64,000 bases of DNA. Source: Lachnoclostridium phytofermentans ISDg. Lineage in GTDB: Bacteria > Bacillota > Clostridia > Lachnospirales > Lachnospiraceae. Positions within the stretch are counted from its first letter, which is position 1. Each line of letters starts with the position of its first letter. The translations under genes and the position numbers were made by a program. Under the pieces are notes generated by a model. It was not told where the DNA came from. It saw only the letters and a program-made list of their open reading frames with translations, and did not search any database. The stretch spans positions 4,745,501-4,809,500 of the forward strand of contig NC_010001.1 in the NCBI RefSeq assembly GCF_000018685.1, in the 5' to 3' direction. Positions 10,333 through 17,410 of the stretch are shown one piece after another.

Positions 10333-10358
10333 CCAAAATGTAAGTGCTTACATTTTGG
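10333..10358. promoter_or_regulatory. LacI/CcpA-family operator-like palindrome, distal, 12-bp arms
   Basis: CCAAAATGTAAG and its exact complement flank a 2-bp TG centre. The core TGTAAGTGCTTACA has the same form as the proximal site at 10221-10234; the centres are 118 bp apart, close to a whole number of helical turns. The arms are too short-spaced and the site lacks a T-run, so it is a protein-binding site more likely than a terminator. Confidence 0.65.
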
Positions 10359-10544
10359 ATTATATAAAATCTAATAAATTGTAACATACATTTCATATAT
10401 TGTAAATATCTTCTTGTGTGTTTTATATAATGTACACAATTATAAAGTAATGTTTTTGTGTATTATTTAAAATCTTATTCTGTTGATTGATCTTCATTTT
10501 ATTAATATGAAGTATTTTCTCTAATGTCCTCAGAATCCATAAAT

Positions 10545-10596
10545 AAAAAAGAAGCTCTACGATTCCAACTCTTTCGTTAGATTCTATCGAGCTTCC
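10545..10596 (-). terminator. Terminator of the solute-binding protein gene
   Basis: Stem GAAGCTC/GAGCTTC with a second inner pairing (GATT/AATC), followed on the minus strand by TTCTTTTTTATTT. It lies 65 bp beyond the stop of the lipoprotein gene. Confidence 0.7.
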
Positions 10597-10660
10597 TTGC
10601 TATAAATATAATACACTCTATGTTTGTATTCCTTCTTCCTAAAAGAATATCAATACATCT

Positions 10661-11725
10661 CTACTCCCAATAAAACCCATTCTCCGGTAATTTCCCACCT
10701 ACTGATTCTGGTTTTTGATCATAGAGTACCTTTAAATATCCATTCACTTTATTTTTCATTTCCTCACCACGAATTAATGTAATATTACAGTAAGGGATTG
10801 CTTGCTTAGCAACAGGTGCTTTAACTATTCCGAACTTTTCAATTAAGGTTGAAGCCTCTTCCACTTTACTATTTACATAAGTAACGCTATCCCTGTACTC
10901 TGATAAAAAGGCTTCTACTGCTTCTTTATTCTCATCAGCGAATTTTTTGTTAACTACAACGACACCAGTAACTACAGAACTATCGGAATTTAATGCTTCC
11001 CATTCCTTTGTTACATCTAATGCAACTCTAACTTTATCGTTTGTCATTTGCACTGTGGTAACATAAGGTTGAGGTAGCATTGCTATTGCATTTTCAGATT
11101 CACTTAACATAGCTGCAACTTCTGTTGCTTCGGATTTATATTCAATGGTTACATCTTTACTTGGATCGATTCCATGAGAACTAAGAAGATAATTTAGAGT
11201 AAATTCTGGTGTTGTTCCCTTCCCAGTTGAGTAAATTGTCTTGCCTTTCAAATCTTCAACACTTTTTATAGAGTCGCCAGTCTCAACAATATATAATACA
11301 CCAAGTGTATTGATGCCTGCTACCTGAATTTTTCCTTCACTGTTTTGATACAGGATAGAAGCTAGATTACACGGAATAGCTGCAATTTGAAAATCACCCT
11401 TAATTAAGTTTGCTGTGATTTCATCTGCTGTTCCAGCGATTGTAAAATCATATTTGTTTGCAGTCTCTCCATTTTCTGCTCTCTCCATAAGTTCTACCAT
11501 ACCCATTGCTGTAGGACCTTTTAGAGCTGCAATATTCATTGTGATTTTCTCAACAGTGCTCTCCTCCCCTTTCGTTGGTTCTTCGGTTGGCTTTGTTGTT
11601 ACTTCTTCTGCCTTAGTTGGCTCAGGAGCTATATTGTTATCCTCTACATTCTTTTTTGTGGAGCAGCCTGCTAACACCGCCATACTAAAGATAAGTGTTA
11701 GAATCAAATATTTATACTTCTTCAT
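10661..11725 (-). CDS. ABC-type solute-binding lipoprotein (SsuA/NMT1-like)
   Basis: 354-residue periplasmic-type binding protein fold. The lipobox LAGC ends a signal peptide (Cys near residue 21), followed by a Thr/Glu/Pro-rich spacer that lifts the domain off the membrane. The mature part starts with a strand (KITMNIAALKGPTAMGMVEL) and has the alternating alpha/beta order of the SsuA/THI5-like family, which binds sulfonates, nitrate, taurine, thiamine precursors and similar small molecules. The matching permease and ATPase are not in this window, so either they are elsewhere or it works with another system. The start has GAGG at five bases. A TM1266-type regulator gene lies immediately upstream on the same strand. 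Confidence 0.85.
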   Translation of the reverse strand: MKKYKYLILTLIFSMAVLAGCSTKKNVEDNNIAPEPTKAEEVTTKPTEEPTKGEESTVEKITMNIAALKGPTAMGMVELMERAENGETANKYDFTIAGTADEITANLIKGDFQIAAIPCNLASILYQNSEGKIQVAGINTLGVLYIVETGDSIKSVEDLKGKTIYSTGKGTTPEFTLNYLLSSHGIDPSKDVTIEYKSEATEVAAMLSESENAIAMLPQPYVTTVQMTNDKVRVALDVTKEWEALNSDSSVVTGVVVVNKKFADENKEAVEAFLSEYRDSVTYVNSKVEEASTLIEKFGIVKAPVAKQAIPYCNITLIRGEEMKNKVNGYLKVLYDQKPESVGGKLPENGFYWE

Positions 11726-11809
11726 AAAAACCTCTATTCTGGTACTTTTAGCACCTTTTATTAATAATAATTTAAAACACTATTACTTTAAACAAGAGCA
11801 AAACATGTA

Positions 11810-11917
11810 ATGAATTTCTTTCAGTCTAAGATAATCATGAATTTCATCCTGTCTAAAATAAACATGAATTTCACCCTGTCTAAGATAAACAAGAATTTCA
11901 CTTTGTCTAAAAATTAC
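11810..11917. repeat. 27-bp tandem repeat, four copies
   Basis: Four head-to-tail copies of a 27-bp unit of the form ATGAATTTCACCCTGTCTAAGATAAAC at 11810, 11837, 11864 and 11891, the outer copies more diverged. They fill the gap between the TM1266-type gene and the lipoprotein gene. There are no unique spacers, so this is not a CRISPR array. Confidence 0.9.
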
Positions 11918-11921
11918 ACAC

Positions 11922-12170
11922 TTATGATGATTTTGAATACATCGTCTTAACACTGATTCCCTTTACCATACCCAATTTACCAGATAGGGAACTAATCACA
12001 TTGTTTTCTGCATCTACCACCACACTAATTATGCTGACACCCTTATCCTTATAGGGAAGGCCCATTCTACCGATGATATAGCTGCTATATTCATGTAAGA
12101 TATGATTCACCTCTGCTGATGCACTAAGTTCCTCCACTATGATCCCGATTAATGCAATTCTAGTATCCAC
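11922..12170 (-). CDS. TM1266-type iron-only hydrogenase system regulator
   Basis: 82-residue ACT-like protein. The opening TRIALIGIIVE and the later GRMGLPYKDKGVSIISVVVDA are characteristic of the small TM1266 family, which usually sits beside the hydrogenase maturation genes hydE, hydF and hydG. No maturation gene is visible here, so this copy is separated from them. The start codon is GTG, fixed by AGGAGG about six bases upstream. It may act as a small-molecule-binding transcription regulator; that role is only putative in the family. The next gene on the strand encodes the solute-binding lipoprotein, separated by the 27-bp repeat block. Confidence 0.8.
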   Translation of the reverse strand: MDTRIALIGIIVEELSASAEVNHILHEYSSYIIGRMGLPYKDKGVSIISVVVDAENNVISSLSGKLGMVKGISVKTMYSKSS

Positions 12171-12245
12171 AATTGTCCTCCTTTCGATTATGTATTAGGG
12201 GAAAGCTATTAGTAGTCCAGCTCCCTAGATATACAGAATAAAAAT

Positions 12246-12290
12246 GGCTTTTGAAAGCTGAAATGAATTCCTCATTCCCTTTCAAAAGCC
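12246..12290 (-). terminator. Terminator of the OmpR-type two-component operon
   Basis: Perfect 12-bp stem GGCTTTTGAAAG/CTTTCAAAAGCC with an inner GAAT/ATTC pairing, followed on the minus strand by ATTTTTATTC. Confidence 0.8.
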
Positions 12291-12424
12291 TGATTTACGC
12301 TTTTTTCGTTTTCTCTTAAAACAGAACTATCTTTTCTGTCTTCAAAACTTTTCAAATTGCGCTTCTTTATCAGGTGTTTCCTTCTATGTCAGCGACTACA
12401 TTATATAGCATATTTTAACAACTG

Positions 12425-13114
12425 TCAAACTTTAAAGCGGTAGCCCACACCCCAGATTGTTTCGATGTATTGTGGTTTTGAAGTGTTTGCTTCAATCTTT
12501 TCTCGGATCTTTTTAATATGAACGGTAACCGTAGCAATATCACCAATCGACTCCATATCCCAAATCTCTTGAAATAGTTCTTCCTTAGTATAAACATGGT
12601 TTGGATTTTGTGCTAAGAAAGTAAGTAGGTCAAACTCTTTGGTTGTAAATGCCCTTTCCTCTCCATTCACATAAACACGTCGAGCAGTTTTATCAATTTT
12701 GATACCACGAATTTCTATCATTTCATTTTCCTTCATTCCAGTACCAATCAATCGCTCATATCTTGCTAAATGTGCTTTTACCCTAGCCACCAATTCACTT
12801 GGGCTAAATGGCTTTGTCATATAATCATCTGCTCCGAGTCCAAGTCCTCGAATCTTATCAATGTCATCCTTTTTTGCAGACACCATAATAACAGGGATAT
12901 TCTTTTCTTCCCTAACACGCTTACAAATTTCGAATCCATCTACGTTTGGTAACATTAAGTCTAGAATGATTAACTTATAATCCCCTGTTAGAGCTGCCGC
13001 TAAACCTTTATCTCCGGTATTTTCAATATCTACCTCAAAACCAGAAAGCTCTAAATAATCCTTTTCAAGTTCTGCAATTGCAGCTTCATCTTCTACTATT
13101 AATATCTTGTCCAT
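12425..13114 (-). CDS. OmpR-family response regulator
   Basis: 229 residues. The receiver domain (1-120) has the acidic pair ED at 8-9, the phosphoacceptor Asp52 in LDLMLPN, the conserved Thr/Ser in MVSAK and Lys in TKPFSP. A winged-helix DNA-binding domain follows from about 128, ending in IWGVGYRFKV. It regulates transcription when phosphorylated by the sensor kinase encoded just upstream. The start has AAAGGAG. A copy of the palindromic repeat family fills the gap of about 160 bp to the kinase gene. Confidence 0.95.
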   Translation of the reverse strand: MDKILIVEDEAAIAELEKDYLELSGFEVDIENTGDKGLAAALTGDYKLIILDLMLPNVDGFEICKRVREEKNIPVIMVSAKKDDIDKIRGLGLGADDYMTKPFSPSELVARVKAHLARYERLIGTGMKENEMIEIRGIKIDKTARRVYVNGEERAFTTKEFDLLTFLAQNPNHVYTKEELFQEIWDMESIGDIATVTVHIKKIREKIEANTSKPQYIETIWGVGYRFKV

Positions 13115-13210
13115 AAAAATCTCCTTTCTTCTGCTACCGTGTGAACATTTTCTTTATTTTCAATTCAGAAGAAAAAAATGGAATCTCAATGGATTTCATT
13201 TTTATTCTTC

Positions 13211-13270
13211 TGGTGTGAAGTTTTAGAATTCCTAAGGTAGTCTTTTGCTTAATTAGAAATTCTCTTCAAA
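13211..13270. repeat. Palindromic intergenic element, copy A (short, diverged)
   Basis: GTGTGAAGTTTTAGAATT opens this copy, and TTAGAAATTCTCTTC closes it. It is related to two longer copies at 38.2 and 46.0 kb. The two ends can pair to form a hairpin. It lies between the sensor kinase and response regulator genes of one operon. Confidence 0.75.
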
Positions 13271-13272
13271 CT

Positions 13273-14814
13273 TTAATCTTTTACTTTTAGTTCTAATCCT
13301 TTTTTTATTTTTGAGAGTTTCTTCTCCATATGCTCTTTATCAGTCCATTTCATTATTGTAAAGATAATGCTCGTTCCTACACCGACTTCACTCTTTGCCC
13401 AGATGTTACCACCATGCTCTTCAATTACTTTTTTAGCAATCGCTAAGCCAAGTCCAGAACCCCCTTGCTTAGAATTTCTGGATGCATCTGCCCGGTAAAA
13501 GCGTTCAAATATATTCGGAAGGTCTTTCGCTGCAATACCACAACCATCATCTTCAATTGAAACTTGTACCATATCACCAGCATCGGATAGTCTTACCCTA
13601 ATGGTTCCTTCTGCTTTTCCCATGTACTTTATTGCATTTCCCACAATGTTATGAATTACTCTCTTTAATTGCTCTGTATCAATAATTACTTTACATTCTG
13701 GTGATACCATATTCTCATATTCTAACTTAATATTCTTAATCTCAAGTTCGAAGCTGAGCTCATCTACGCAGTCACTAAAGTAATCATCGATTCCAATAAT
13801 GTTAAAGTTATATGGAACTGTGTTATTATCAATCCTTGCATAAAGCGATAATTCATCTACTAAGGAAGACATATCATTTGCCTTTGTATAAATTGTTTTT
13901 ACGTATCGATCAAGCTTTTCTGGAGTATCTGCTACCCCATCGATAATTCCTTCCGAATACCCCTTAATCGCAGTAAGCGGCGTCTTTAGGTCATGCGATA
14001 TATTACTTAATAACTCTCTCGAATTTTCATCATACTGCATCTTTACTTCAATTAGCTCTTTTAGATGAATTCTCATTTCCTCAAAATCTTCGCATAACTG
14101 GCCAATCTCATCATTTGATCTTACAGTAATCGAATAATTTAGATTTCCTTCCTTCATCTCCTTGGTCGCACGTTTTAGTACATCAAGTGGTTTTATAATT
14201 CCTCTGTAAAGCCATATAATTAAAATAACAGCGGTTATTATGATAATTAATACAAAGGATATCACCGCTTGAATTGCAGAAACTTTTAGCTGTGGAACAA
14301 TATTATCAACCTCTGTTAATACAAATATGGTTCCCTCGGAGCCATCCTGATACAAAAAGTCTTGCTGTTTTACTAAAATGGGGTTTTTACCTCCAACATA
14401 AATACCTCCATCAACTTCTGTGCTATGATTATTGTAGCTTGGAAGATTGTTCTTCACAGTTGTAAATTTAGCAGTATTCCCAACAAAAATAATCTCTTGA
14501 TCCTTTCTGACAACTAAGAAAGAATATTTCCCTTTAAGTTCTGCGTTAAGCGATTTAATATATTCTAAATCCTCTAATTCCCAAGGTGATTTCATTGCCT
14601 GGGTTTTAATTCTATTAAAAGCATCCCTTGTAACTCGATTTAATATCTGTATTGGATTCGTTATTACCTGCACGGTATTAAACTCTACGTCATAGGTTTT
14701 CTGAATCGAGTTTAACTGGTACTCAATGATTAGCTTACCAGTCATAACAGCTAAACATATGGGTAGAATAATAATGATTAAGAACGACATCTTTAGTCTG
14801 TTTTTTAGATCCAC
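13273..14814 (-). CDS. Sensor histidine kinase, HAMP type
   Basis: 513-residue membrane kinase. Membrane helix at about 8-28, an extracellular sensing domain of about 140 residues, second helix at about 176-200, HAMP, then the dimerisation domain with the phosphoacceptor His near 275 in SNISHDLKTPL. The ATP-binding domain shows the N box (HNIVGNAIKY), the DDGCGI box and GGSGLGLAIAKK. A longer frame starts at an ATG nine codons earlier, but the only good ribosome site, GGAGG, lies inside that extension seven bases before a GTG, so I chose GTG. It phosphorylates the OmpR-type regulator encoded next. The signal is unknown. Confidence 0.93.
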   Translation of the reverse strand: MDLKNRLKMSFLIIIILPICLAVMTGKLIIEYQLNSIQKTYDVEFNTVQVITNPIQILNRVTRDAFNRIKTQAMKSPWELEDLEYIKSLNAELKGKYSFLVVRKDQEIIFVGNTAKFTTVKNNLPSYNNHSTEVDGGIYVGGKNPILVKQQDFLYQDGSEGTIFVLTEVDNIVPQLKVSAIQAVISFVLIIIITAVILIIWLYRGIIKPLDVLKRATKEMKEGNLNYSITVRSNDEIGQLCEDFEEMRIHLKELIEVKMQYDENSRELLSNISHDLKTPLTAIKGYSEGIIDGVADTPEKLDRYVKTIYTKANDMSSLVDELSLYARIDNNTVPYNFNIIGIDDYFSDCVDELSFELEIKNIKLEYENMVSPECKVIIDTEQLKRVIHNIVGNAIKYMGKAEGTIRVRLSDAGDMVQVSIEDDGCGIAAKDLPNIFERFYRADASRNSKQGGSGLGLAIAKKVIEEHGGNIWAKSEVGVGTSIIFTIMKWTDKEHMEKKLSKIKKGLELKVKD

Positions 14815-15226
14815 TTTCCTTCCTCCGTATCTATGTCTCATACTAAAAGGTTCTATATTTCTATGGAAAACAGTAACACCTCTTAAATGGAATGTGATAA
14901 CTATTAAACATTTAATCCTACCGGTGTTAGTGTTTAAATGTTCCTAACTTTTTATTCTATCCTATCAAAAAATAACAAGTTTTACTATTTCCTCATTCCA
15001 TTATAACATAACAAAGGCTAGCTTACACATAAACAATCTATAAAAACATCTATAAAAACTATAAAAAGAACTTCCCACGAAATGATATGCTTCTCCTTGT
15101 AGCAAACAGTTTTATTATTTAAACTGTCTATCACAAGGGGCGTCTATCACACGGGAAGTCCCTTTGCTTATAATTTTGCTTATAATTCTGTTAACTTTAC
15201 TTATAATTTAATCTTATAATTTATTC
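14815..15226. other. Intergenic region without a gene
   Basis: 412 bp between the sensor kinase and metK genes. It holds the metK terminator at 15067-15160 and otherwise AT-rich DNA with no coding frame that I can support. The promoter of the sensor kinase operon should lie in its left part. Confidence 0.55.
15067..15160 (-). terminator. Nested terminator of metK
   Basis: Outer stem ACTTCCC/GGGAAGT, a middle CTCCTTGT/ACAAGGGG pairing and an inner ACAGTTT/AAACTGT stem. On the minus strand it is followed by TTCTTTTTATAG. The loop sizes are larger than usual, so part of it may be a longer structured 3' end. Confidence 0.6.
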
Positions 15227-16417
15227 CTATAAATATTTCTTTAGCTCTTCTGCCTTATCTGTTTGCTCCCAAGGAAGATTTAAGTCATTTCTACCAAAAT
15301 GTCCATATGCAGCTGTTTGCTTATAGATTGGTCTTCTTAAATCAAGCATTTTAATGATACCAGCTGGACGAAGGTCAAAATGTTTACGAACAATTTCAGT
15401 TAACTCTTCATTGCTCTTCTTTCCTGTTCCAAAAGTATCGATCATAATGGAAGTAGGCTGAGCAACACCAATTGCATAGGATAACTGTATCTCGCACTTA
15501 TCTGCAAGACCAGATGCAACAATATTCTTAGCAACATAACGAGCTGCATAAGAAGCAGAACGATCTACCTTTGTACAGTCCTTACCAGAGAATGCACCGC
15601 CGCCATGACGAGCATATCCACCGTAGGTGTCTACGATAATTTTTCTACCTGTTAAACCACTATCTCCATTTGGTCCACCAATAACGAAACGTCCCGTTGG
15701 ATTAATAAAGAATTTTGTCTTCTCATCTACCATTTCTTTTGGAAGAACTGGTTCAAAAACATACTTCTTAATATCCTCATGAATTTGCTCCTGTGTCACA
15801 TCTGGATCATGCTGAGTAGATAATACAACTGCATTTAAGTGAACTGGTTTACCTTCTTCATTATATTCCACTGTAACTTGTGATTTTCCATCCGGACGAA
15901 GGTAGCTAAGGGTACCATCTTTTCTTACTTTAGATAACTGTTTTGTTAATTTATGAGCCAATGAAATAGGATATGGCATAAGTTCTTCGGTCTCATTGGA
16001 TGCATAACCAAACATCATACCTTGATCTCCAGCACCAATTGCTTCAATTGCTTCGTCTGTCATCTCATTTTGCTTTGCTTCTAACGCTTTGTCTACACCA
16101 AGAGCAATATCTTTTGACTGTTCGTCAAGTGCAACAATAACACCACATGTATCTGCGTCAAAGCCATACTTTGCACGATCATACCCGATTTCTTTTACGG
16201 TATCACGTACAATCTTTTGAATATCAACATAACCAGATGTTGTAATCTCACCCATTACAAGTACGAGTCCTGTAGTGATTGCTGTTTCACACGCAACACG
16301 GCTCATTGGATCTTGCTCTAATAAGGCATCTAATACTGCATCTGATATTTGATCACAGATTTTATCTGGATGGCCTTCTGTAACTGATTCTGATGTAAAT
16401 AGTAATTTGTTTTGCAT
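15227..16417 (-). CDS. metK: S-adenosylmethionine synthetase
   Basis: Makes S-adenosylmethionine from methionine and ATP in the cytoplasm. The 396-residue length matches the family exactly. ATP and metal-binding motifs are visible: EGHPDK near the start, GAGDQGMMFGY near 119 and GGGAFSGKD near 271. The ATG chosen (MQNKLL) has AAAGGAG upstream; a longer frame would add five residues. Expression is controlled by a SAM-I riboswitch plus terminator at 16518-16658, so the enzyme is shut down by its own product. It is a single-gene transcription unit. Confidence 0.98.
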   Translation of the reverse strand: MQNKLLFTSESVTEGHPDKICDQISDAVLDALLEQDPMSRVACETAITTGLVLVMGEITTSGYVDIQKIVRDTVKEIGYDRAKYGFDADTCGVIVALDEQSKDIALGVDKALEAKQNEMTDEAIEAIGAGDQGMMFGYASNETEELMPYPISLAHKLTKQLSKVRKDGTLSYLRPDGKSQVTVEYNEEGKPVHLNAVVLSTQHDPDVTQEQIHEDIKKYVFEPVLPKEMVDEKTKFFINPTGRFVIGGPNGDSGLTGRKIIVDTYGGYARHGGGAFSGKDCTKVDRSASYAARYVAKNIVASGLADKCEIQLSYAIGVAQPTSIMIDTFGTGKKSNEELTEIVRKHFDLRPAGIIKMLDLRRPIYKQTAAYGHFGRNDLNLPWEQTDKAEELKKYL

Positions 16418-16517
16418 AAAAACTCCTTTCACCCTTCCATGTTCTGAAAGGCTTATGATATATTATTTGTGCCGATTTAGGTCCGAATACAACCGTCGTA
16501 GTATTTTCCTCTATCCA

Positions 16518-16543
16518 CAAAAAAAGTCCGCATAAGCGGACTT
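16518..16543 (-). terminator. Riboswitch terminator (expression platform) of metK
   Basis: Perfect 8-bp stem AAGTCCGC/GCGGACTT with an ATAA loop, followed on the minus strand by a run of about eight T. It lies downstream of the SAM aptamer and about 100 bp before metK, as expected for attenuation. Confidence 0.9.
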
Positions 16544-16562
16544 GTTTATTAAAAACCAAATC

Positions 16563-16658
16563 CTCTCATTGTTCGATTGCTCGCTCAACTTAGCACCTTC
16601 CCATAGGGGGTTGCCGTGACTTCACTGAGTCTTTACTCTCCGTCACTCTGAATAAGAG
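16563..16658 (-). promoter_or_regulatory. SAM-I (S-box) riboswitch
   Basis: The minus-strand leader shows the S-box pattern: a P1 stem CTCTTATT pairing with AATGAGAG, the conserved CAGAG opening, GTGAAGTCACGGCAACC, then AAGGTGCTAAGTT and the GAGCGA junction. The family binds S-adenosylmethionine and here it precedes metK, its best-known target, with a terminator directly after it. Confidence 0.95.
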
Positions 16659-16728
16659 AAATATCTATGAACTTATTGTATATTCGTACACTTAGTAGAC
16701 AATAAAATTGATTGTCACTTGTGCATTA

Positions 16729-16757
16729 ACTATATCGAAAAATCGCTTAACTGTCAA
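16729..16757 (-). promoter_or_regulatory. Sigma-A-type promoter of the metK leader
   Basis: TTGACA, a 17-bp spacer and TATAGT on the minus strand. Transcription would begin about 65 bases before the riboswitch P1 stem. Confidence 0.75.
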
Positions 16758-16797
16758 GAAAAATAATTTACCAAAGCTCTTTACATTTCTCATAGAA

Positions 16798-16992
16798 TTA
16801 TTTTCTTGTTGCAGTAAAACCGATATCCGCTAACTCTTCCACTGCTTGATTTAATGTTGCCTCATCACCGTCAATACTTACAGACTTACTGGATAAGTCA
16901 ACTTCATGATTAATATTAAGTCCCGCAAGAAGATTATGAATACGATCTACGCAGTGGTTACAGCTCATTTCTTTAATATCAAATTTAGTCAT
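16798..16992 (-). CDS. copZ: Copper chaperone, heavy-metal-associated domain
   Basis: 64-residue HMA domain with ferredoxin-like fold. The metal site MSCNHC (MxCxxC) lies at about residues 8-13 and the rest has the usual beta-alpha-beta pattern. It should carry Cu(I) to the copper ATPase encoded two genes upstream. The ATG is preceded by AGGAG; the longer frame begins at a non-ATG codon with no site. It is the last gene of copA-csoR-copZ, separated from csoR by about 106 bp. Confidence 0.88.
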   Translation of the reverse strand: MTKFDIKEMSCNHCVDRIHNLLAGLNINHEVDLSSKSVSIDGDEATLNQAVEELADIGFTATRK

Positions 16993-17098
16993 AATGTACT
17001 CCTTTTCTGTGCACCTTTGCACGATACATAGTTTTGTGACCTATATGCCAAACAAAACATATTTGATTGAATATTCTTTGTTTTTATTTATTATCTCG

Positions 17099-17410
17099 TT
17101 ATTTCATAATTTTCTGTATTGTTTTCAAAAGTTCCTCAATCACTTCATCGTTCCCTTGCCTGATATCCTCTACAACACAGGAGCGAATATGATTTCCTAA
17201 CAATACCTTATTAAAACTATTTAACGCAGATTGGATAGCACTAACCTGAGTTAATATTTCAACACAATAATGCTCTTCCTCTACCATGCGTCGAACACCC
17301 CGAACTTGACCTTCAATACGATTAAGACGATGAATTAAATCTTTAAATTCCGCCTCATTTCGGTGTTTTAAATCATGGCATAAAGGCATTTCTTCTTTTT
17401 TCTCGGACAT
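17099..17410 (-). CDS. csoR: CsoR-type copper-sensing repressor
   Basis: 103-residue all-helical DNA-binding repressor of the CsoR/RcnR family, released from DNA by Cu(I). The Cys-His-Cys ligand set is visible: Cys in HYCVEILTQ, then His and Cys in NHIRSCV. The helix with RLNRIEGQVRGVRRM is the family signature. Its ATG immediately follows the TAA of copA (TAAATG), with GGAGGG inside the end of copA, so the two are translationally coupled. Its likely target is the operator at 19887-19903, giving copper-inducible autoregulation of the operon. Confidence 0.9.
   Translation of the reverse strand: MSEKKEEMPLCHDLKHRNEAEFKDLIHRLNRIEGQVRGVRRMVEEEHYCVEILTQVSAIQSALNSFNKVLLGNHIRSCVVEDIRQGNDEVIEELLKTIQKIMK

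Noticed and set aside
11810..11917. Possible CRISPR array
   Set aside because: The 27-bp units are directly joined with no unique spacers, and no cas gene is near.
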